64,000 nt of DNA from Celeribacter arenosi (GCF_039539485.1 NZ_BAABDF010000007.1:434001-498000); one strand, 5' to 3'; positions 1 through 9,918 are shown, counted from the first letter of the stretch. Notes: generated by a model not told the origin, from the letters alone. Numbers and translations: made by a program.

Positions 1-487
1 CCGCAAAAGGGATCGCCAATGTCGTATGCACCAGCGCAAGCCCAAAAGCCGTGTCGTCCAACCCCGTGCGGATGAACATCACGGCCAATGGCAGCGCGAG
101 CAGGGGCAGTGGAAACGCCCGCGTCAACAGGATCAGAAGCCGGAAGAGGCCTTTGCCGCGAAACTCGAAGCGCGACAGTGCATAACCGGCGGGCGCGCCG
201 ACGAGGATCGACATGACCATCGTCATGGCCGCAACGAGAACCGAGTTTTTTAGCGCCGCGAGCATCCCGGCGAACCCGGCAAAGAACTTCAGACTACCCA
301 AGTCAAACTCGGGAAAGAGAGGTTTGGGAAAACTCGTGACCGTTTCGGGGGAGGACAGCGTGTTGATCATCAGAAAATAGATCGGCACGATCACCCACGC
401 ACACAGGAGGACCACTGCGGACACATAGAGAAACTTACCCGATTTTCGCGTATCTCTGGGCAGATCAACGCTGGCTGCATCGGTCAT
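1..487 (-). CDS. Sugar ABC transporter permease 2 (MalG-type), 3' end outside window
   Basis: Inner-membrane permease of a carbohydrate ABC importer. Only the N-terminal 162 residues are present because the gene runs off the left edge. The reverse-strand translation starts MTDAASVDLPRDTRKSGKF, followed by a first membrane helix, a periplasmic stretch containing SSPETVTSFPKPLF, and further helices including the GAPAGYALSRFEFRGKG segment typical of MalG-type permeases. Its start codon overlaps the stop of the upstream permease gene (ATGA), so the two are translationally coupled. The conserved EAA loop is not in the window. Family assignment is firm; the substrate is unknown. Confidence 0.9.
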   Translation of the reverse strand, partial: MTDAASVDLPRDTRKSGKFLYVSAVVLLCAWVIVPIYFLMINTLSSPETVTSFPKPLFPEFDLGSLKFFAGFAGMLAALKNSVLVAAMTMVMSILVGAPAGYALSRFEFRGKGLFRLLILLTRAFPLPLLALPLAVMFIRTGLDDTAFGLALVHTTLAIPFA

Positions 488-1329
488 ATCGTGGCTCCCT
501 TCGGTACGCGCAGAATGCGCAGGATGACGAGCGTGAAGGCGATCGAGATCGCGAGAATGATCAGGGCCATCGCGGCAGCCGCACCATTGTTGAGTAGATC
601 AAACTGATAGGCATAGGTTTCGCCCATAAGTACCGGAAACAGCGTTCCACCCAGCGCGGCGACGACGGCGAAGATCTCGAAGGCGAGGATCACGCGCAGC
701 ACCAATGCGGTTTGCAATGACGGGCGCAGCATAGGCAGGGTGATACGCAGGAACCGCTTCCAGGGGGATGCGCCGAAAACCTCGGCCGCTTCATAATATT
801 CTTTCGGGATCAGCCCGATACCGGCCACGAGGATAACAAGCATGATCGCGGTGGCGCGCCAGATTTCGGCGAGCGCAATGGCGAGAAAGACGACACCGGG
901 ATGCTGGTAGGAGAGGAGGTTGACCGGTCTGTCGACGATCCCCAGACCACTCATCATCGTGTTGAGGAAGCCGGATTGCTCGAAAATCGCCAACCAGATC
1001 AGGCCCGCGGCAAGATCGGAAATGCCCAGTGGGATCGTCCAGATATAGAGTACCAGATCGCGGCCCTTTTGCATCCGGTTGACCATAGTTGCCATGAGCA
1101 ACGCCAGAGCCAGCTGGATCGGGACCACCGCTGCAGCGAGCAGCAGGGTATTTTTCAAAGAAATCGGGAACTTCCAGTAGCTGACGACTTCGCGGAAATT
1201 CTCGAGGCTGAAACCTGAGCCTGTTCCGAATGCCTGCTGGGCCACCAGAACGAAGGGGTAGAGGAAGAACACACACAAGAAGATCGTGACCGGCAGGATC
1301 AGCACATAGGGCAATATCCGAGCGTTCAT
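484..1329 (-). CDS. Sugar ABC transporter permease 1 (MalF/UgpA-type)
   Basis: A 281-residue inner-membrane permease with about six hydrophobic helices. The EAA-type coupling loop is visible as EYYEAAEVFGASPWKRFLRITLP, the segment that contacts the ATPase subunit. It partners with the MalG-type permease downstream (4-bp overlap) and the binding protein upstream (100 bp away). The gap between binding protein and this gene holds two GGGCCC blocks (1380-1395) that could form a hairpin and lower expression of the permeases relative to the binding protein. No ATPase gene is seen here and it may lie beyond the left edge. The start ATG has a GGAG-like site before it. Confidence 0.93.
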   Translation of the reverse strand: MNARILPYVLILPVTIFLCVFFLYPFVLVAQQAFGTGSGFSLENFREVVSYWKFPISLKNTLLLAAAVVPIQLALALLMATMVNRMQKGRDLVLYIWTIPLGISDLAAGLIWLAIFEQSGFLNTMMSGLGIVDRPVNLLSYQHPGVVFLAIALAEIWRATAIMLVILVAGIGLIPKEYYEAAEVFGASPWKRFLRITLPMLRPSLQTALVLRVILAFEIFAVVAALGGTLFPVLMGETYAYQFDLLNNGAAAAMALIILAISIAFTLVILRILRVPKGATI

Positions 1330-1429
1330 CGCGGCGCTCCAATCTGGCGCTCAGGCGCCTTGTGAAGTGGGGGGTGTCCGGGCCCATCGGGGCCCAGACA
1401 GTTGATCGGTTTGGATCGTTGCGCGTCGA

Positions 1430-2698
1430 TTACTCGACAGGGCATGCTCCATCGGAGGGTGCATCAGGCGCCCAGCATGGTGCACCGGTTTCTTCCATGA
1501 TCGCGGCCAGTTGGCCTTTTTGATCATCGAGAACCGCGCGGATGTCCTGACGGGCCAAAACGATACGTTCGAAGGCATCGACAAAGACGCGGTTGAAGTC
1601 GCCGCCTTTGTCACCAAGTCCCGCGGGCAACAGGCCCGGGTTGGCATCGGCAGAGCCACTCATTTTAGCAACGGCTGCACCAGCGGCCTGAACAGAGGCC
1701 GGCAGATCGTCTGGCAGATCAACGTCGACAACGGGGAAGAAGTTCGTCGCACGCAGTGTTTCGATCTGTGTTTCCGGTTTCAGCATATAGGCGACCAATG
1801 CTTTGGCAGCGTCCATGTCAGGTGCTGTGCGCGGGATTGCGACACCGGCGAGAACCGGCATAAAGCCGCGCCCGGTTGGACCTGCAGGGGCAGGGAAAGC
1901 CACGAAATCATCCGGCATGTCGTTAAACGCCTGCGCCAGACGGGATGTGTGGTCAAAAACGATCCACGCTTCGCCCGAAATCAACTGTTCCTGCATGAAG
2001 GAGAAGTTGGTCGAGGCAGGGTTCGTGTGCTCCCAGAGTTCGCGGAACTTTTCCCATGCGACAACGGCTTCATCGGACGCAAAGGTGCGCACAACGCCAT
2101 TGGTGTAGGAGGGGTACAGGTAGCCTTGGAAAAAGCGGTGCTTCAGACCCTTTGGTCCGGCTGGAAAGCCGAACTTTGGCTCGCCTGTGGCTTCGTGTAC
2201 GTTTGCGGACCACTCGATCAACTGGTCGTAGGAAAGCGCGTCGATGTCTGCACCGTCGGGCAGATATTCCAGGGCCTTCTTACTGGCCGCCATAATATAG
2301 CTCGCCTGCATCCACGGGATGTACTGGAGCGAGTCGGTGCCAAGTTTTGCGAGATTGTTGAACGTATCGCTGGCCGAGGTGACGCCAAGGTCGCCGAGAT
2401 CAACCAGATCATCGGGGTTCATTGCGGAGAAGTCGCCATGCAACCCGCCCAGCAATCCAATCGAGCCGGATCCGGCCTGCAGTTCGGCGTTAAGACGCGT
2501 GAGCCACGGGCCACCGTCGTTTGGTTGGTAATCCACGGCATCTCCAAATCCGGAGAGGACCTGTTCACGCATTGCTTGCGCTTCTTCGACGGGCTTGGCC
2601 TGCGTCGACCAGAAAAGGACATCGGCCTGTGCTGCGACAGCCGAACACATAATGGCTAGGCCGGACACGGGTCCGGCGATTTTGGAAAGTAGGGTCAT
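1430..2698 (-). CDS. Extracellular solute-binding protein of sugar ABC transporter
   Basis: A 422-residue periplasmic binding protein of the family-1 extracellular solute-binding type, serving the two permeases downstream. The N-terminus has a signal peptide with cleavage likely after AVAAQA (about residue 25), followed by DVLFWSTQ, the usual first beta strand. Length and the mid-protein pattern GEAWIVFDHTSRLA fit the carbohydrate-binding group. A strong ribosome-binding site (GGGAGGAAAC) precedes the ATG at 2698. Transcribed away from the LacI regulator, it is the likely first gene of the operon and the target of that repressor. The transported sugar cannot be read from the sequence. Confidence 0.93.
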   Translation of the reverse strand: MTLLSKIAGPVSGLAIMCSAVAAQADVLFWSTQAKPVEEAQAMREQVLSGFGDAVDYQPNDGGPWLTRLNAELQAGSGSIGLLGGLHGDFSAMNPDDLVDLGDLGVTSASDTFNNLAKLGTDSLQYIPWMQASYIMAASKKALEYLPDGADIDALSYDQLIEWSANVHEATGEPKFGFPAGPKGLKHRFFQGYLYPSYTNGVVRTFASDEAVVAWEKFRELWEHTNPASTNFSFMQEQLISGEAWIVFDHTSRLAQAFNDMPDDFVAFPAPAGPTGRGFMPVLAGVAIPRTAPDMDAAKALVAYMLKPETQIETLRATNFFPVVDVDLPDDLPASVQAAGAAVAKMSGSADANPGLLPAGLGDKGGDFNRVFVDAFERIVLARQDIRAVLDDQKGQLAAIMEETGAPCWAPDAPSDGACPVE

Positions 2699-2852
2699 GT
2701 TTCCTCCCAGAAATTTTATTCGAGGCCAGCCTCCCTGCCGACGCCCGTCTTAACCTTTGGCCAATCGAATTTTTCATCGGTTGGCTTTACAGGGACATGA
2801 GGATCGATTGCCGTTGCGGCAAGCTGCGAATCCCCCGCCCACTTCACAAGAT

Positions 2853-2870
2853 TGGTATAACGATATACCA
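2853..2870. promoter_or_regulatory. Probable LacI-family operator
   Basis: TGGTATAACGATATACCA: two 7-bp arms (TGGTATA/TATACCA) around a central CG step, the classic architecture of LacI/GalR operators. It lies in the 309-bp gap between the binding protein and the divergent LacI gene, 155 bp from the former and 138 bp from the latter. Nothing else in this gap looks like a gene. Assignment to the adjacent regulator is inference from position and symmetry. Confidence 0.65.
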
Positions 2871-3007
2871 TGTGTCAATTGAGAATTGCGGGCTAGGCAC
2901 TCACGCGAAGCATGCGAAAGGTCGAAAAATTTTATCGCCCCATTGAATCCAAAGCGGAAATCGCGCAGTTCTCGCGGGGTTAAGGGGACCACAGCTCAGG
3001 AGAGACG

Positions 3008-4018
3008 ATGTCGCGTAAGCCAACATTAGGCACAGTGGCCAAGGAAGCCGGGGTTTCGATTCCCACGGTTTCTCAGGTCTTGCGGGGCACGGGGCGCATT
3101 TCCGAGAGCACCCGCGACAAGGTTCTGCGCGCGGCAAAAAAGCTGCACTATGTTCCCGATTTTCGCGCCGCTGCCATGCGATCCGGCGAAAACCGCGAGA
3201 TCGGTTTTGTCATCAACCAACTCTCGAACCCTTTTAATGCGGAAGTTGTCAGCGGGGTCGTCGACCTGCTCGAGACCGAGGGCTACATGGTCTCGATCCT
3301 CGACACGCGCGACGATGCACAGCGTCAAACCAGCCAACTCGAAGCGGTTATCAAACACGGGCGGGGCGGACTTCTATGGGTGCCGGCCTTTGATACGCCG
3401 ACCGAGACTTTCGACCTTCTCGCCGCGCATAAAATGCCGACGGTCACCTTTCTGCGGCAGGTGAACGAGACCTTCGATCACGTTGGTATCCGCAATGCGG
3501 AAGCGACCCGCAAAGCGACGGAATACCTTGCTGATTTAGGGCATCGTCACATTGCGTATCTGGGCGGCACAGACATGACGATCGTGCGCAGTGAGCGAAT
3601 CGAAGGATACAAACGCGCGGTATCCGAACGCGCATTGGGCCCCTGTATTCTATGGGACTCCATGGACAATAAACTCGCCGGACTGGAAGCGATGCAGGCG
3701 CTCCTGCGCGCGCATCCGGAAGTCACGGCGGTGGTATGTAACGGAGATATGGTTGCGATCGGCGCCTGTCTGGCGCTGTCGCGATCCGGCCAGCGCCCCG
3801 GAGGCGATGTTTCGGTTATCGGCTTTGACAACATTCAGGACGCGGCCGTATCCACCCCGGCTCTCACCACCATGGGCGTGTCGCCAAACAAACTCGGCCA
3901 GATCCTCGCGCAGGTTATCCTGCGACGCATTCACAATCCTGAAATGCCTTTGACCGTGTCCGAGATTTCGGCCGAATTGATTGTGCGGGAATCCACCGGC
4001 GCTCCGTCGCCGCGATAG
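3008..4018 (+). CDS. LacI-family transcriptional regulator
   Basis: A 336-residue LacI/GalR-type regulator. The N-terminal helix-turn-helix reads TLGTVAKEAGVSIPTVSQVLRG (residues about 5-27), with the hinge following near YVPDFRAAAM, then a periplasmic-binding-like ligand domain containing GHRHIAYLGG and VIGFDNIQDA, both characteristic of the family. The start has a good AGGAGAGACG site. It is divergent from the ABC sugar transporter and probably represses it until the sugar or a derivative binds. The effector is unknown. Confidence 0.94.
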   Translation: MSRKPTLGTVAKEAGVSIPTVSQVLRGTGRISESTRDKVLRAAKKLHYVPDFRAAAMRSGENREIGFVINQLSNPFNAEVVSGVVDLLETEGYMVSILDTRDDAQRQTSQLEAVIKHGRGGLLWVPAFDTPTETFDLLAAHKMPTVTFLRQVNETFDHVGIRNAEATRKATEYLADLGHRHIAYLGGTDMTIVRSERIEGYKRAVSERALGPCILWDSMDNKLAGLEAMQALLRAHPEVTAVVCNGDMVAIGACLALSRSGQRPGGDVSVIGFDNIQDAAVSTPALTTMGVSPNKLGQILAQVILRRIHNPEMPLTVSEISAELIVRESTGAPSPR

Positions 4019-4386
4019 CAAAGTCTGCGCGGCTATTGTCCAATACTATTGTTCAATCCGCCCATTTTAAACTGCAGCGGTTGGATGAATTGCGTGTCCT
4101 AAATCAGGTTATTTATACCTGCCGGATTGGAATGGCATCTCATTATACATTCTAATTTGTAACTGAACGGCCTCTCGATTGGGCGTTTTGGCTGCGTTTT
4201 TGCAAAAATTTAGGCAAAACGACCAAGGGATCCGCAAACTAGGGCCTCATAACCATCCAAAATGACTATCCTATTCGTGTGAGAGCTGAATAGGTGAATT
4301 CCCACAAGGGGAGCAAAACGTATTTCGCCGGCGGCTTTTTCTGGCTGTTCGATGCGCGGACAGGTCAACAGGGAAAAGGAAACGAA
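4019..4386. other. Gene-free stretch between lacI-type gene and usp
   Basis: No coding region is supported here. It is locally AT-rich and holds a 12-bp palindrome TTTTTGCAAAAA (4197-4208) and a CTATTC/GAATAG inverted repeat (4271-4293). These may belong to the promoter of the universal stress protein gene, but no consensus binding site is recognised. Confidence 0.4.
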
Positions 4387-4824
4387 ATGACAACAAAACT
4401 AATAGTCGGCCTCGACGGAACGGCGTCAGGGGACAAGGCACTCGCCTTTGCAAGCGAACTTGCTTCGCTGATCGGCGACTGTGAGTTGGTGATCACATAT
4501 GTGATCGAATGGTCCCCCTATTCTTTCCAGACTGCGGAAGAAAACGCGTTGCGTCACAAGCGGCGCGAAGAAGAGATTTCGACAGCAAGATCGCGGATCG
4601 TCGATCCGGCTGTGAAGTCGATGACTGATGCCGGCGTGAAGGCCAAAGGCGTTGTGCGTCACGGAGATGTAGCGGACACGCTCATCGCCGTTTGCGAAGA
4701 GCAGGGTGGCCGGCAGATCATTGTTTGCCGCTCCTCAGAGGGCGGTTTCGCCAAGCGCTTTTTCGGTAGCGCGACGTCGAACCTCGTCATGAGTGCAACC
4801 GTGCCTGTCACTGTCATCGCTTAG
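4387..4824 (+). CDS. Universal stress protein (UspA family)
   Basis: A 145-residue single-domain Usp protein. MTTKLIVGLDGTASGDKALAFASEL is the N-terminal strand plus helix, and the C-terminal part carries GGRQIIVCRSSEGGFAKRFFGSATSNLV, close to the nucleotide-binding G-x2-G-x9-GS signature, so ATP or AMP binding is plausible. The frame is open upstream but the ATG at 4387, preceded by GGGAAAAGGAAACGA, gives the canonical N-terminus. It sits 13 bp ahead of the symporter gene, suggesting cotranscription. Usp genes paired with transporters are common in marine alphaproteobacteria and may modulate transport; that role is inference. Confidence 0.92.
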   Translation: MTTKLIVGLDGTASGDKALAFASELASLIGDCELVITYVIEWSPYSFQTAEENALRHKRREEEISTARSRIVDPAVKSMTDAGVKAKGVVRHGDVADTLIAVCEEQGGRQIIVCRSSEGGFAKRFFGSATSNLVMSATVPVTVIA

Positions 4825-4837
4825 GGAAAGCAAGATC

Positions 4838-6382
4838 ATGAAACTCATCAAAAACGCACTCCTTGCCGCACCGGGCCTCATGCTCGCGTTGCCGGCCTAT
4901 GCCCAAACGGCGATGACGCTGGATGAAAAGGTCAATTCGGCCTTTGCCAAGTTCACCGGCCCGTTCGTCAGCCTGATTTTTGCACCCCTACCGGGGACAA
5001 GTTTTCCGTGGATCGTGTTGTGGCTCGTTGTGGCGGCAACGATTTTCACCGTGTATTTCGCCTTCGTGCAGTTCCGCTACTTTGGCCATGCAATTTCATT
5101 GGTCAAAGGCGACTATTCGGATCCCAATGATGCCGGCGAGGTCAGCCACTTTCAGGCGCTGACGACCGCTTTGTCCGGCACCGTGGGCCTAGGCAACATC
5201 GCAGGTGTTGCAGTTGCTGTTGGCATCGGCGGGCCGGGCGCAACATTCTGGATGATCCTTGCGGGTCTGCTCGGGATGGCGTCCAAATTCACCGAATGTA
5301 CCCTCGGCGTGAAGTACCGCAACGAATACGCCGATGGATCGGTTTCGGGCGGCCCGATGTACTATATCTCCAAGGGGTTCGCGGAACGTGGCCTGCCCGG
5401 TGGGAAATTCCTCGCCGTTCTTTTTGCGATCTTCTGTATCCTCGGTGCGCTCGGTGGCGGGAATATGTTCCAGGCCAATCAGGCACATGCGCAGATTTCA
5501 GGCATCGTGGGCGATTACCCGGGTTGGATTACGGGCATAATTTTCGCGGCTGTGGTCTTTGCGGTCATCGTCGGCGGGATCAAATCCATCGCCAACGTGA
5601 CGGAGAAGGTCGTTCCCTTCATGGGCATTCTCTATGTCGGTGCGGCCCTGATCATCCTGATCGTCAACTACGATAAAATCGGTTGGGCATTTGGCCAGAT
5701 CTTTACGGGCGCCTTTACCGGTCTGGGGATTGCGGGCGGCTTTGTCGGCGCGCTTATTCAGGGGTTCAAGCGGGCAGCGTTTTCGAACGAGGCCGGTGTT
5801 GGCTCTGCGGCTATCGCCCACTCGGCCGTGCGGACAAATGAGCCTATTACAGAGGGTTTCGTGTCCCTGTTGGAGCCGCTTATCGATACGGTAGTGATCT
5901 GTACAATGACGGCTTTGGTGATCACGATTTCGGGTCAGTTGATCTCTGATCCAACGACGGGCCTCTATGTCCTTGATGGAAGCGCGATTGCCACCGTCGA
6001 CGGCAATAGTGGCGTTGCGCTCACCTCTGCGGCATTTGCATCGGGTATCAGCTGGTTCCCCTATGTGTTGGCAGTCGCGGTTGTTCTCTTTGCCTTTTCG
6101 ACGATGATTTCATGGTCCTACTACGGCCTGAAAGCATGGACCTACCTGTTCGGCGAAGGCAAAACATCCGAACTGATCTTCAAAGTGATCTTTTGCGTCT
6201 TTGTGGTCATCGGTGCCGCCGCCAGCCTTGGCCCGGTCATCGACTTCTCGGATGCCGCGATCTTTGCCATGGCGGTGGTGAATATCACCGGCCTCTACTT
6301 CCTGATGTCGATCGTTCGCAAGGAGATGAAATCCTACAGCGCGCGCCTCGCATCTGGTGAAATCAAACGATTCAAACACTAA
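4838..6382 (+). CDS. Sodium:alanine/glycine symporter (AGCS family)
   Basis: A 514-residue inner-membrane amino-acid carrier of the AGCS family. It begins with a signal-like helix (LLAAPGLMLALPAYAQ), and later shows the hallmarks TALSGTVGLGNIAGVAVAVGIGGPGATFWM and FSNEAGVGSAAIAHSA, plus about ten hydrophobic helices. The ATG at 4838 follows AGGGAAAG and fits better than an upstream in-frame ATG inside usp. It imports a small amino acid with Na+. It lies between a universal stress protein gene and convergent putA, giving an amino-acid uptake and catabolism neighbourhood. Confidence 0.94.
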   Translation: MKLIKNALLAAPGLMLALPAYAQTAMTLDEKVNSAFAKFTGPFVSLIFAPLPGTSFPWIVLWLVVAATIFTVYFAFVQFRYFGHAISLVKGDYSDPNDAGEVSHFQALTTALSGTVGLGNIAGVAVAVGIGGPGATFWMILAGLLGMASKFTECTLGVKYRNEYADGSVSGGPMYYISKGFAERGLPGGKFLAVLFAIFCILGALGGGNMFQANQAHAQISGIVGDYPGWITGIIFAAVVFAVIVGGIKSIANVTEKVVPFMGILYVGAALIILIVNYDKIGWAFGQIFTGAFTGLGIAGGFVGALIQGFKRAAFSNEAGVGSAAIAHSAVRTNEPITEGFVSLLEPLIDTVVICTMTALVITISGQLISDPTTGLYVLDGSAIATVDGNSGVALTSAAFASGISWFPYVLAVAVVLFAFSTMISWSYYGLKAWTYLFGEGKTSELIFKVIFCVFVVIGAAASLGPVIDFSDAAIFAMAVVNITGLYFLMSIVRKEMKSYSARLASGEIKRFKH

Positions 6383-6390
6383 GCAAAAAT

Positions 6391-6418
6391 GGCGTAAGGC
6401 GGGATGCCGCCTTACGCC
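6391..6418. terminator. Hairpin terminator between convergent symporter gene and putA
   Basis: A perfect 12-bp stem (GGCGTAAGGCGG / CCGCCTTACGCC) with a GATG tetraloop, placed 8 bp after the symporter stop and 36 bp before the end of the convergent putA. No long T tract follows on either strand, but the position suggests a bidirectional terminator. Confidence 0.75.
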
Positions 6419-6453
6419 TCAACGACCCGATACGGTCGGTTCTCAATTGTCTC

Positions 6454-9400
6454 TCAGTCGACCTGAGCCAAAAGGCTCGCATTCCCACCCGCGGCTGTTG
6501 TGTCGACACAGATATGGCGCTCGATGCGGCACAGCGCGGCCAAATTCGTGCCGCTCGCCAAGGGAATGATCTTCCCCTCTCGTGCAGCCAGGGCCTCGCG
6601 CAGGGGGCGCAACGCCTCATCGGTCGCGTCAGACACGACCAAATCAAAGCCCTCAAGCGTTGTCAGAGCCGCCGCGTCTATAACACCTGAAACACCTTCC
6701 TGTGGCGAAAGCTCCGGCGCGACGCAGACCGCCGCGCAGCCGTTTTCCTGTGCAATCCGCATCTGTTCCAACGCCCCTTCGCGCGTTGGTCCCAAACACA
6801 ACACCGTGCCCCGCCCGTATTCTGACAATCGGTTTGATTCCCCTGTGGGGCCCGGCAAAGAGGCGGATGACAGTCGCACGCCCGCGGGTTCCGCGGATGC
6901 CAGGAGACGCGCAACGTCGGCCTCCTTCGCGATGGGTCCATCGGTGACCGGAACGACGGTGCGTTCTGTTTTTGTAAAGCGATGGATATAGGACGGTCCG
7001 CCTGCCTTGGGCCCCGTTCCCGACAGTCCTTCACCACCAAAGGGTTGAGAGCCAACAATCGCGCCGATCTGGTTGCGGTTGATGTATTGGTTGCCCACCT
7101 GCAGGCGGCTCGTCACTTGTTCGATGCGATCATCGATGCGTGAATGCATGCCAAAAGTTAGGCCATATCCGGTCGCATTAATTGCATCGACGACGTCATC
7201 CAACTCTTCCGAGCCGAAAGTTGCAACATGTAGAACAGGGCCGAAAATCTCATGCTTGAGATCTGCAATGCCGTCAACTTTGATTACCGTTGGCGCGACA
7301 AAACTGCCGCGCTCGGGCAGAGCGTCACAGACCTTTAGAATCCGACCGGAATCGCGCGCCGCATCGATGTGGTCGAGAATGGTCGCGCGCGCCGCCTCGT
7401 CGATGACCGGTCCGACGTCAGTCTGCAGCGACCATGGATCGCCCAGCACCAGTTCATCCATGGCCCCAAAAAGCATCTCCAGAAACGGTTTGGCAACGTC
7501 GTCTTGAACATACAGCATCCTGAGCGCCGAACAGCGTTGTCCGGCCGATTGAAAGGCCGACGTAACGATGTCACGGATCGCCTGTTCGGGCAGGGCGGTG
7601 CTGTCGACGATCATGGCGTTGATCCCGCCGGTTTCTGCGATCAAGGGCGCGGTCGGGGACAGGTTTGCAGCCATTGCGCGATTGATCGACATCGCGGTGG
7701 CCGTCGAGCCGGTGAAGCAAACGCCGTCAATGCGGGGGTTCGATGTCAGTTGCGCTCCGACCTGCGACCCTGTGCCCACAACCAACTGTAGGCTGGCGGT
7801 GGGCACTCCGGCACGGTGCAAAAGTTCAACGGCGAGTGAGGCGACAATGGATGTGGACTCGGCAGGCTTCGCGAGAACCCCGTTACCCGCAGCCAAAGCC
7901 GCCGAAATCTGACCTGTGAAGATCGCCAAAGGAAAATTCCACGGCGAAATACATGTGAAAACTCCGCAGGGCGGCGCAGTTAGCTCAGTTGCGCGCGCCG
8001 CGTAGTACCGCAGGAAATCGACCGCTTCGCGCAGCTCGGCCACCGCATCACGCGGTGTCTTTCCTGCTTCACGTGTCAAAACGGCAAAAAGCTCACCGAA
8101 ATTCTCTTCATAGAGATCAGCGGCCTTGTTGAGGACTTGCGCGCGGGTCGCTGCATTTTCACCCCAGGCGCGCGAGGCGCCTATTGCGGCGTTGACCTCG
8201 GCTTCGCCTGCGAATGTGACGGTGCCCACGATGTCGTCGGGATTGGCGGGGTTGCGGACGTCGTGTTCTGGCCCGGATGTTTCCCCTGCAACAACGATGC
8301 TCGATGCCTTCCATCGACGGTCCTGAAAATGTGCGCGCGCGGCATCGAAAGCGTCAATATCCACAACATCGCTGAGATCCCAACCTGTGGAATTGGGCCG
8401 TTCGGGCGCGTATAGGTCAATTGGCAGACGCACAGGGCTTTGGGCCACATCGACCATGCCAAACGGGTCCTGTGCGATCCGCTCAGCGGGAACGGCGTCA
8501 TCCACAATCTGGTTTACAAACGAGCTGTTCGCACCGTTCTCCAACAGCCTGCGAACCAGATAGGCCAAGAGGTCGTGATGTGCACCAACAGGCGCATAAA
8601 TCCGGCATCGCGTCCCGTTTCGCTTCATGACGATATCGTGGAGCGCCTCGCCCATGCCGTGAAGTCTCTGAAATTCAAAGGCGCGTAGGTCCGTCGCCAT
8701 TTCGAGGATCGCGGCAACCGAGTGGGCGTTATGCGTGGCAAACTGCGGATAGATCCGGTCGCTCATTTCCAATAGCTTTTTCGCGCAGCAAACATAGGCA
8801 ACATCCGTTGCCGATTTGCGGGTGAAAACCGGATACCCCGACAGACCTTCAACCTGTGCACGTTTGATTTCCGTGTCCCAATAGGCCCCTTTAACCAATC
8901 GCACCATGATTTTTCGGTCGTGATTTCGGGCTAGAGCATAAAGCCAATCGATCACCTTTCCGGCGCGTTTTCCGTAGGCTTGAACGACGACCCCGAACCC
9001 GTCCCATCCAGCCAAAGAGGGGTCACTCAGCACCGCTTCGATCACATCCAGAGACAGGTCGAGCCGGTTGGCTTCTTCGGCGTCGATGTTGAACCCCATC
9101 TTTGCGTCACGCGCCTGACGCGCCAGTTCCAAGGTGCGCGCGACAAGTTCGGTCATAACTCTGTCGCGCTGGCCGGTTTCATACCGCGGGTGGAGTGCAG
9201 ATAGTTTCACCGAAATGCCCGGGTTCTCGCGGATATCGTCGGATTTGCACTGCGTTGAAAGTCTGGCGATGGCTTGAGCATAGGCGCGGTGAAAACTCGT
9301 GGCATCGCGCGCCGTCAGGGCGGCCTCCCCGAGCATGTCATAGGAAAACGTATACCCACGCGCCGCCTTTTTGCGACCGTTGTCGAAGGCCTCATCAATC

Positions 9401-9918
9401 GTGCGTCCCAACACAAACTGCGCCCCCATCACCTTCATTGCGCGGCCGACAGCCGTTCTGATGATCGGTTCCCCTAGGCGCTTCACGGCAGATCTCAGCG
9501 TCGTTGCGACGCGTGGGCCGTCTTGCAGGACCTTACCGGTCAGCATCAGCGCCCATGTCGAGGCGTTCACCAGAGACGAGCTCGATTTACCCAAATGTGC
9601 GCCCCAGGCAGAGGGGGCAATCTTGTCTTCGATCAGCTCATCAATTGTATCCGTGTCGGGGACCCGCAAAAGCGCCTCGGCCAGACACATCAATGCAATT
9701 CCCTCATCCGTCGACAGGCCGTATTCTGCGAGGAACAATTCCATCAGTCCCGGATTCGCGTCGGCGCGAATGGCACGGACCAATTCAGCAGCGCGCGTTG
9801 ATGCCCTCTGACGCGTCGCCTCATCCGGTGCGCAACTGCGCAATTGATCTAGAACCGCGTTTTCGTCGCGAAGTGTGTTGGAGCGGATGTCGGACCGTAT
9901 TTGATTGAGAACCTGCAT
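6454..9918 (-). CDS. putA: Bifunctional proline dehydrogenase / P5C dehydrogenase PutA
   Basis: Oxidises proline to glutamate in two steps: an FAD-dependent PRODH barrel in the N-terminal half (IMVRLVKGAYWDTEIK, EFQRLHGMGEALHD) and an NAD-dependent aldehyde dehydrogenase in the C-terminal half (SPWNFPLAIFTGQISAALAAG, catalytic Cys in QSAGQRCSALR near residue 795). At 1154 residues it lacks the N-terminal ribbon-helix-helix of E. coli-type PutA and has a C-terminal extension after the dehydrogenase domain, so it looks like type B and should not autoregulate. The ATG at 9918 is preceded by GAAGG at proper spacing; in-frame ATGs 14 and 22 codons upstream are less likely. The divergent Lrp-type gene is its probable activator. 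Confidence 0.96.
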   Translation of the reverse strand: MQVLNQIRSDIRSNTLRDENAVLDQLRSCAPDEATRQRASTRAAELVRAIRADANPGLMELFLAEYGLSTDEGIALMCLAEALLRVPDTDTIDELIEDKIAPSAWGAHLGKSSSSLVNASTWALMLTGKVLQDGPRVATTLRSAVKRLGEPIIRTAVGRAMKVMGAQFVLGRTIDEAFDNGRKKAARGYTFSYDMLGEAALTARDATSFHRAYAQAIARLSTQCKSDDIRENPGISVKLSALHPRYETGQRDRVMTELVARTLELARQARDAKMGFNIDAEEANRLDLSLDVIEAVLSDPSLAGWDGFGVVVQAYGKRAGKVIDWLYALARNHDRKIMVRLVKGAYWDTEIKRAQVEGLSGYPVFTRKSATDVAYVCCAKKLLEMSDRIYPQFATHNAHSVAAILEMATDLRAFEFQRLHGMGEALHDIVMKRNGTRCRIYAPVGAHHDLLAYLVRRLLENGANSSFVNQIVDDAVPAERIAQDPFGMVDVAQSPVRLPIDLYAPERPNSTGWDLSDVVDIDAFDAARAHFQDRRWKASSIVVAGETSGPEHDVRNPANPDDIVGTVTFAGEAEVNAAIGASRAWGENAATRAQVLNKAADLYEENFGELFAVLTREAGKTPRDAVAELREAVDFLRYYAARATELTAPPCGVFTCISPWNFPLAIFTGQISAALAAGNGVLAKPAESTSIVASLAVELLHRAGVPTASLQLVVGTGSQVGAQLTSNPRIDGVCFTGSTATAMSINRAMAANLSPTAPLIAETGGINAMIVDSTALPEQAIRDIVTSAFQSAGQRCSALRMLYVQDDVAKPFLEMLFGAMDELVLGDPWSLQTDVGPVIDEAARATILDHIDAARDSGRILKVCDALPERGSFVAPTVIKVDGIADLKHEIFGPVLHVATFGSEELDDVVDAINATGYGLTFGMHSRIDDRIEQVTSRLQVGNQYINRNQIGAIVGSQPFGGEGLSGTGPKAGGPSYIHRFTKTERTVVPVTDGPIAKEADVARLLASAEPAGVRLSSASLPGPTGESNRLSEYGRGTVLCLGPTREGALEQMRIAQENGCAAVCVAPELSPQEGVSGVIDAAALTTLEGFDLVVSDATDEALRPLREALAAREGKIIPLASGTNLAALCRIERHICVDTTAAGGNASLLAQVD

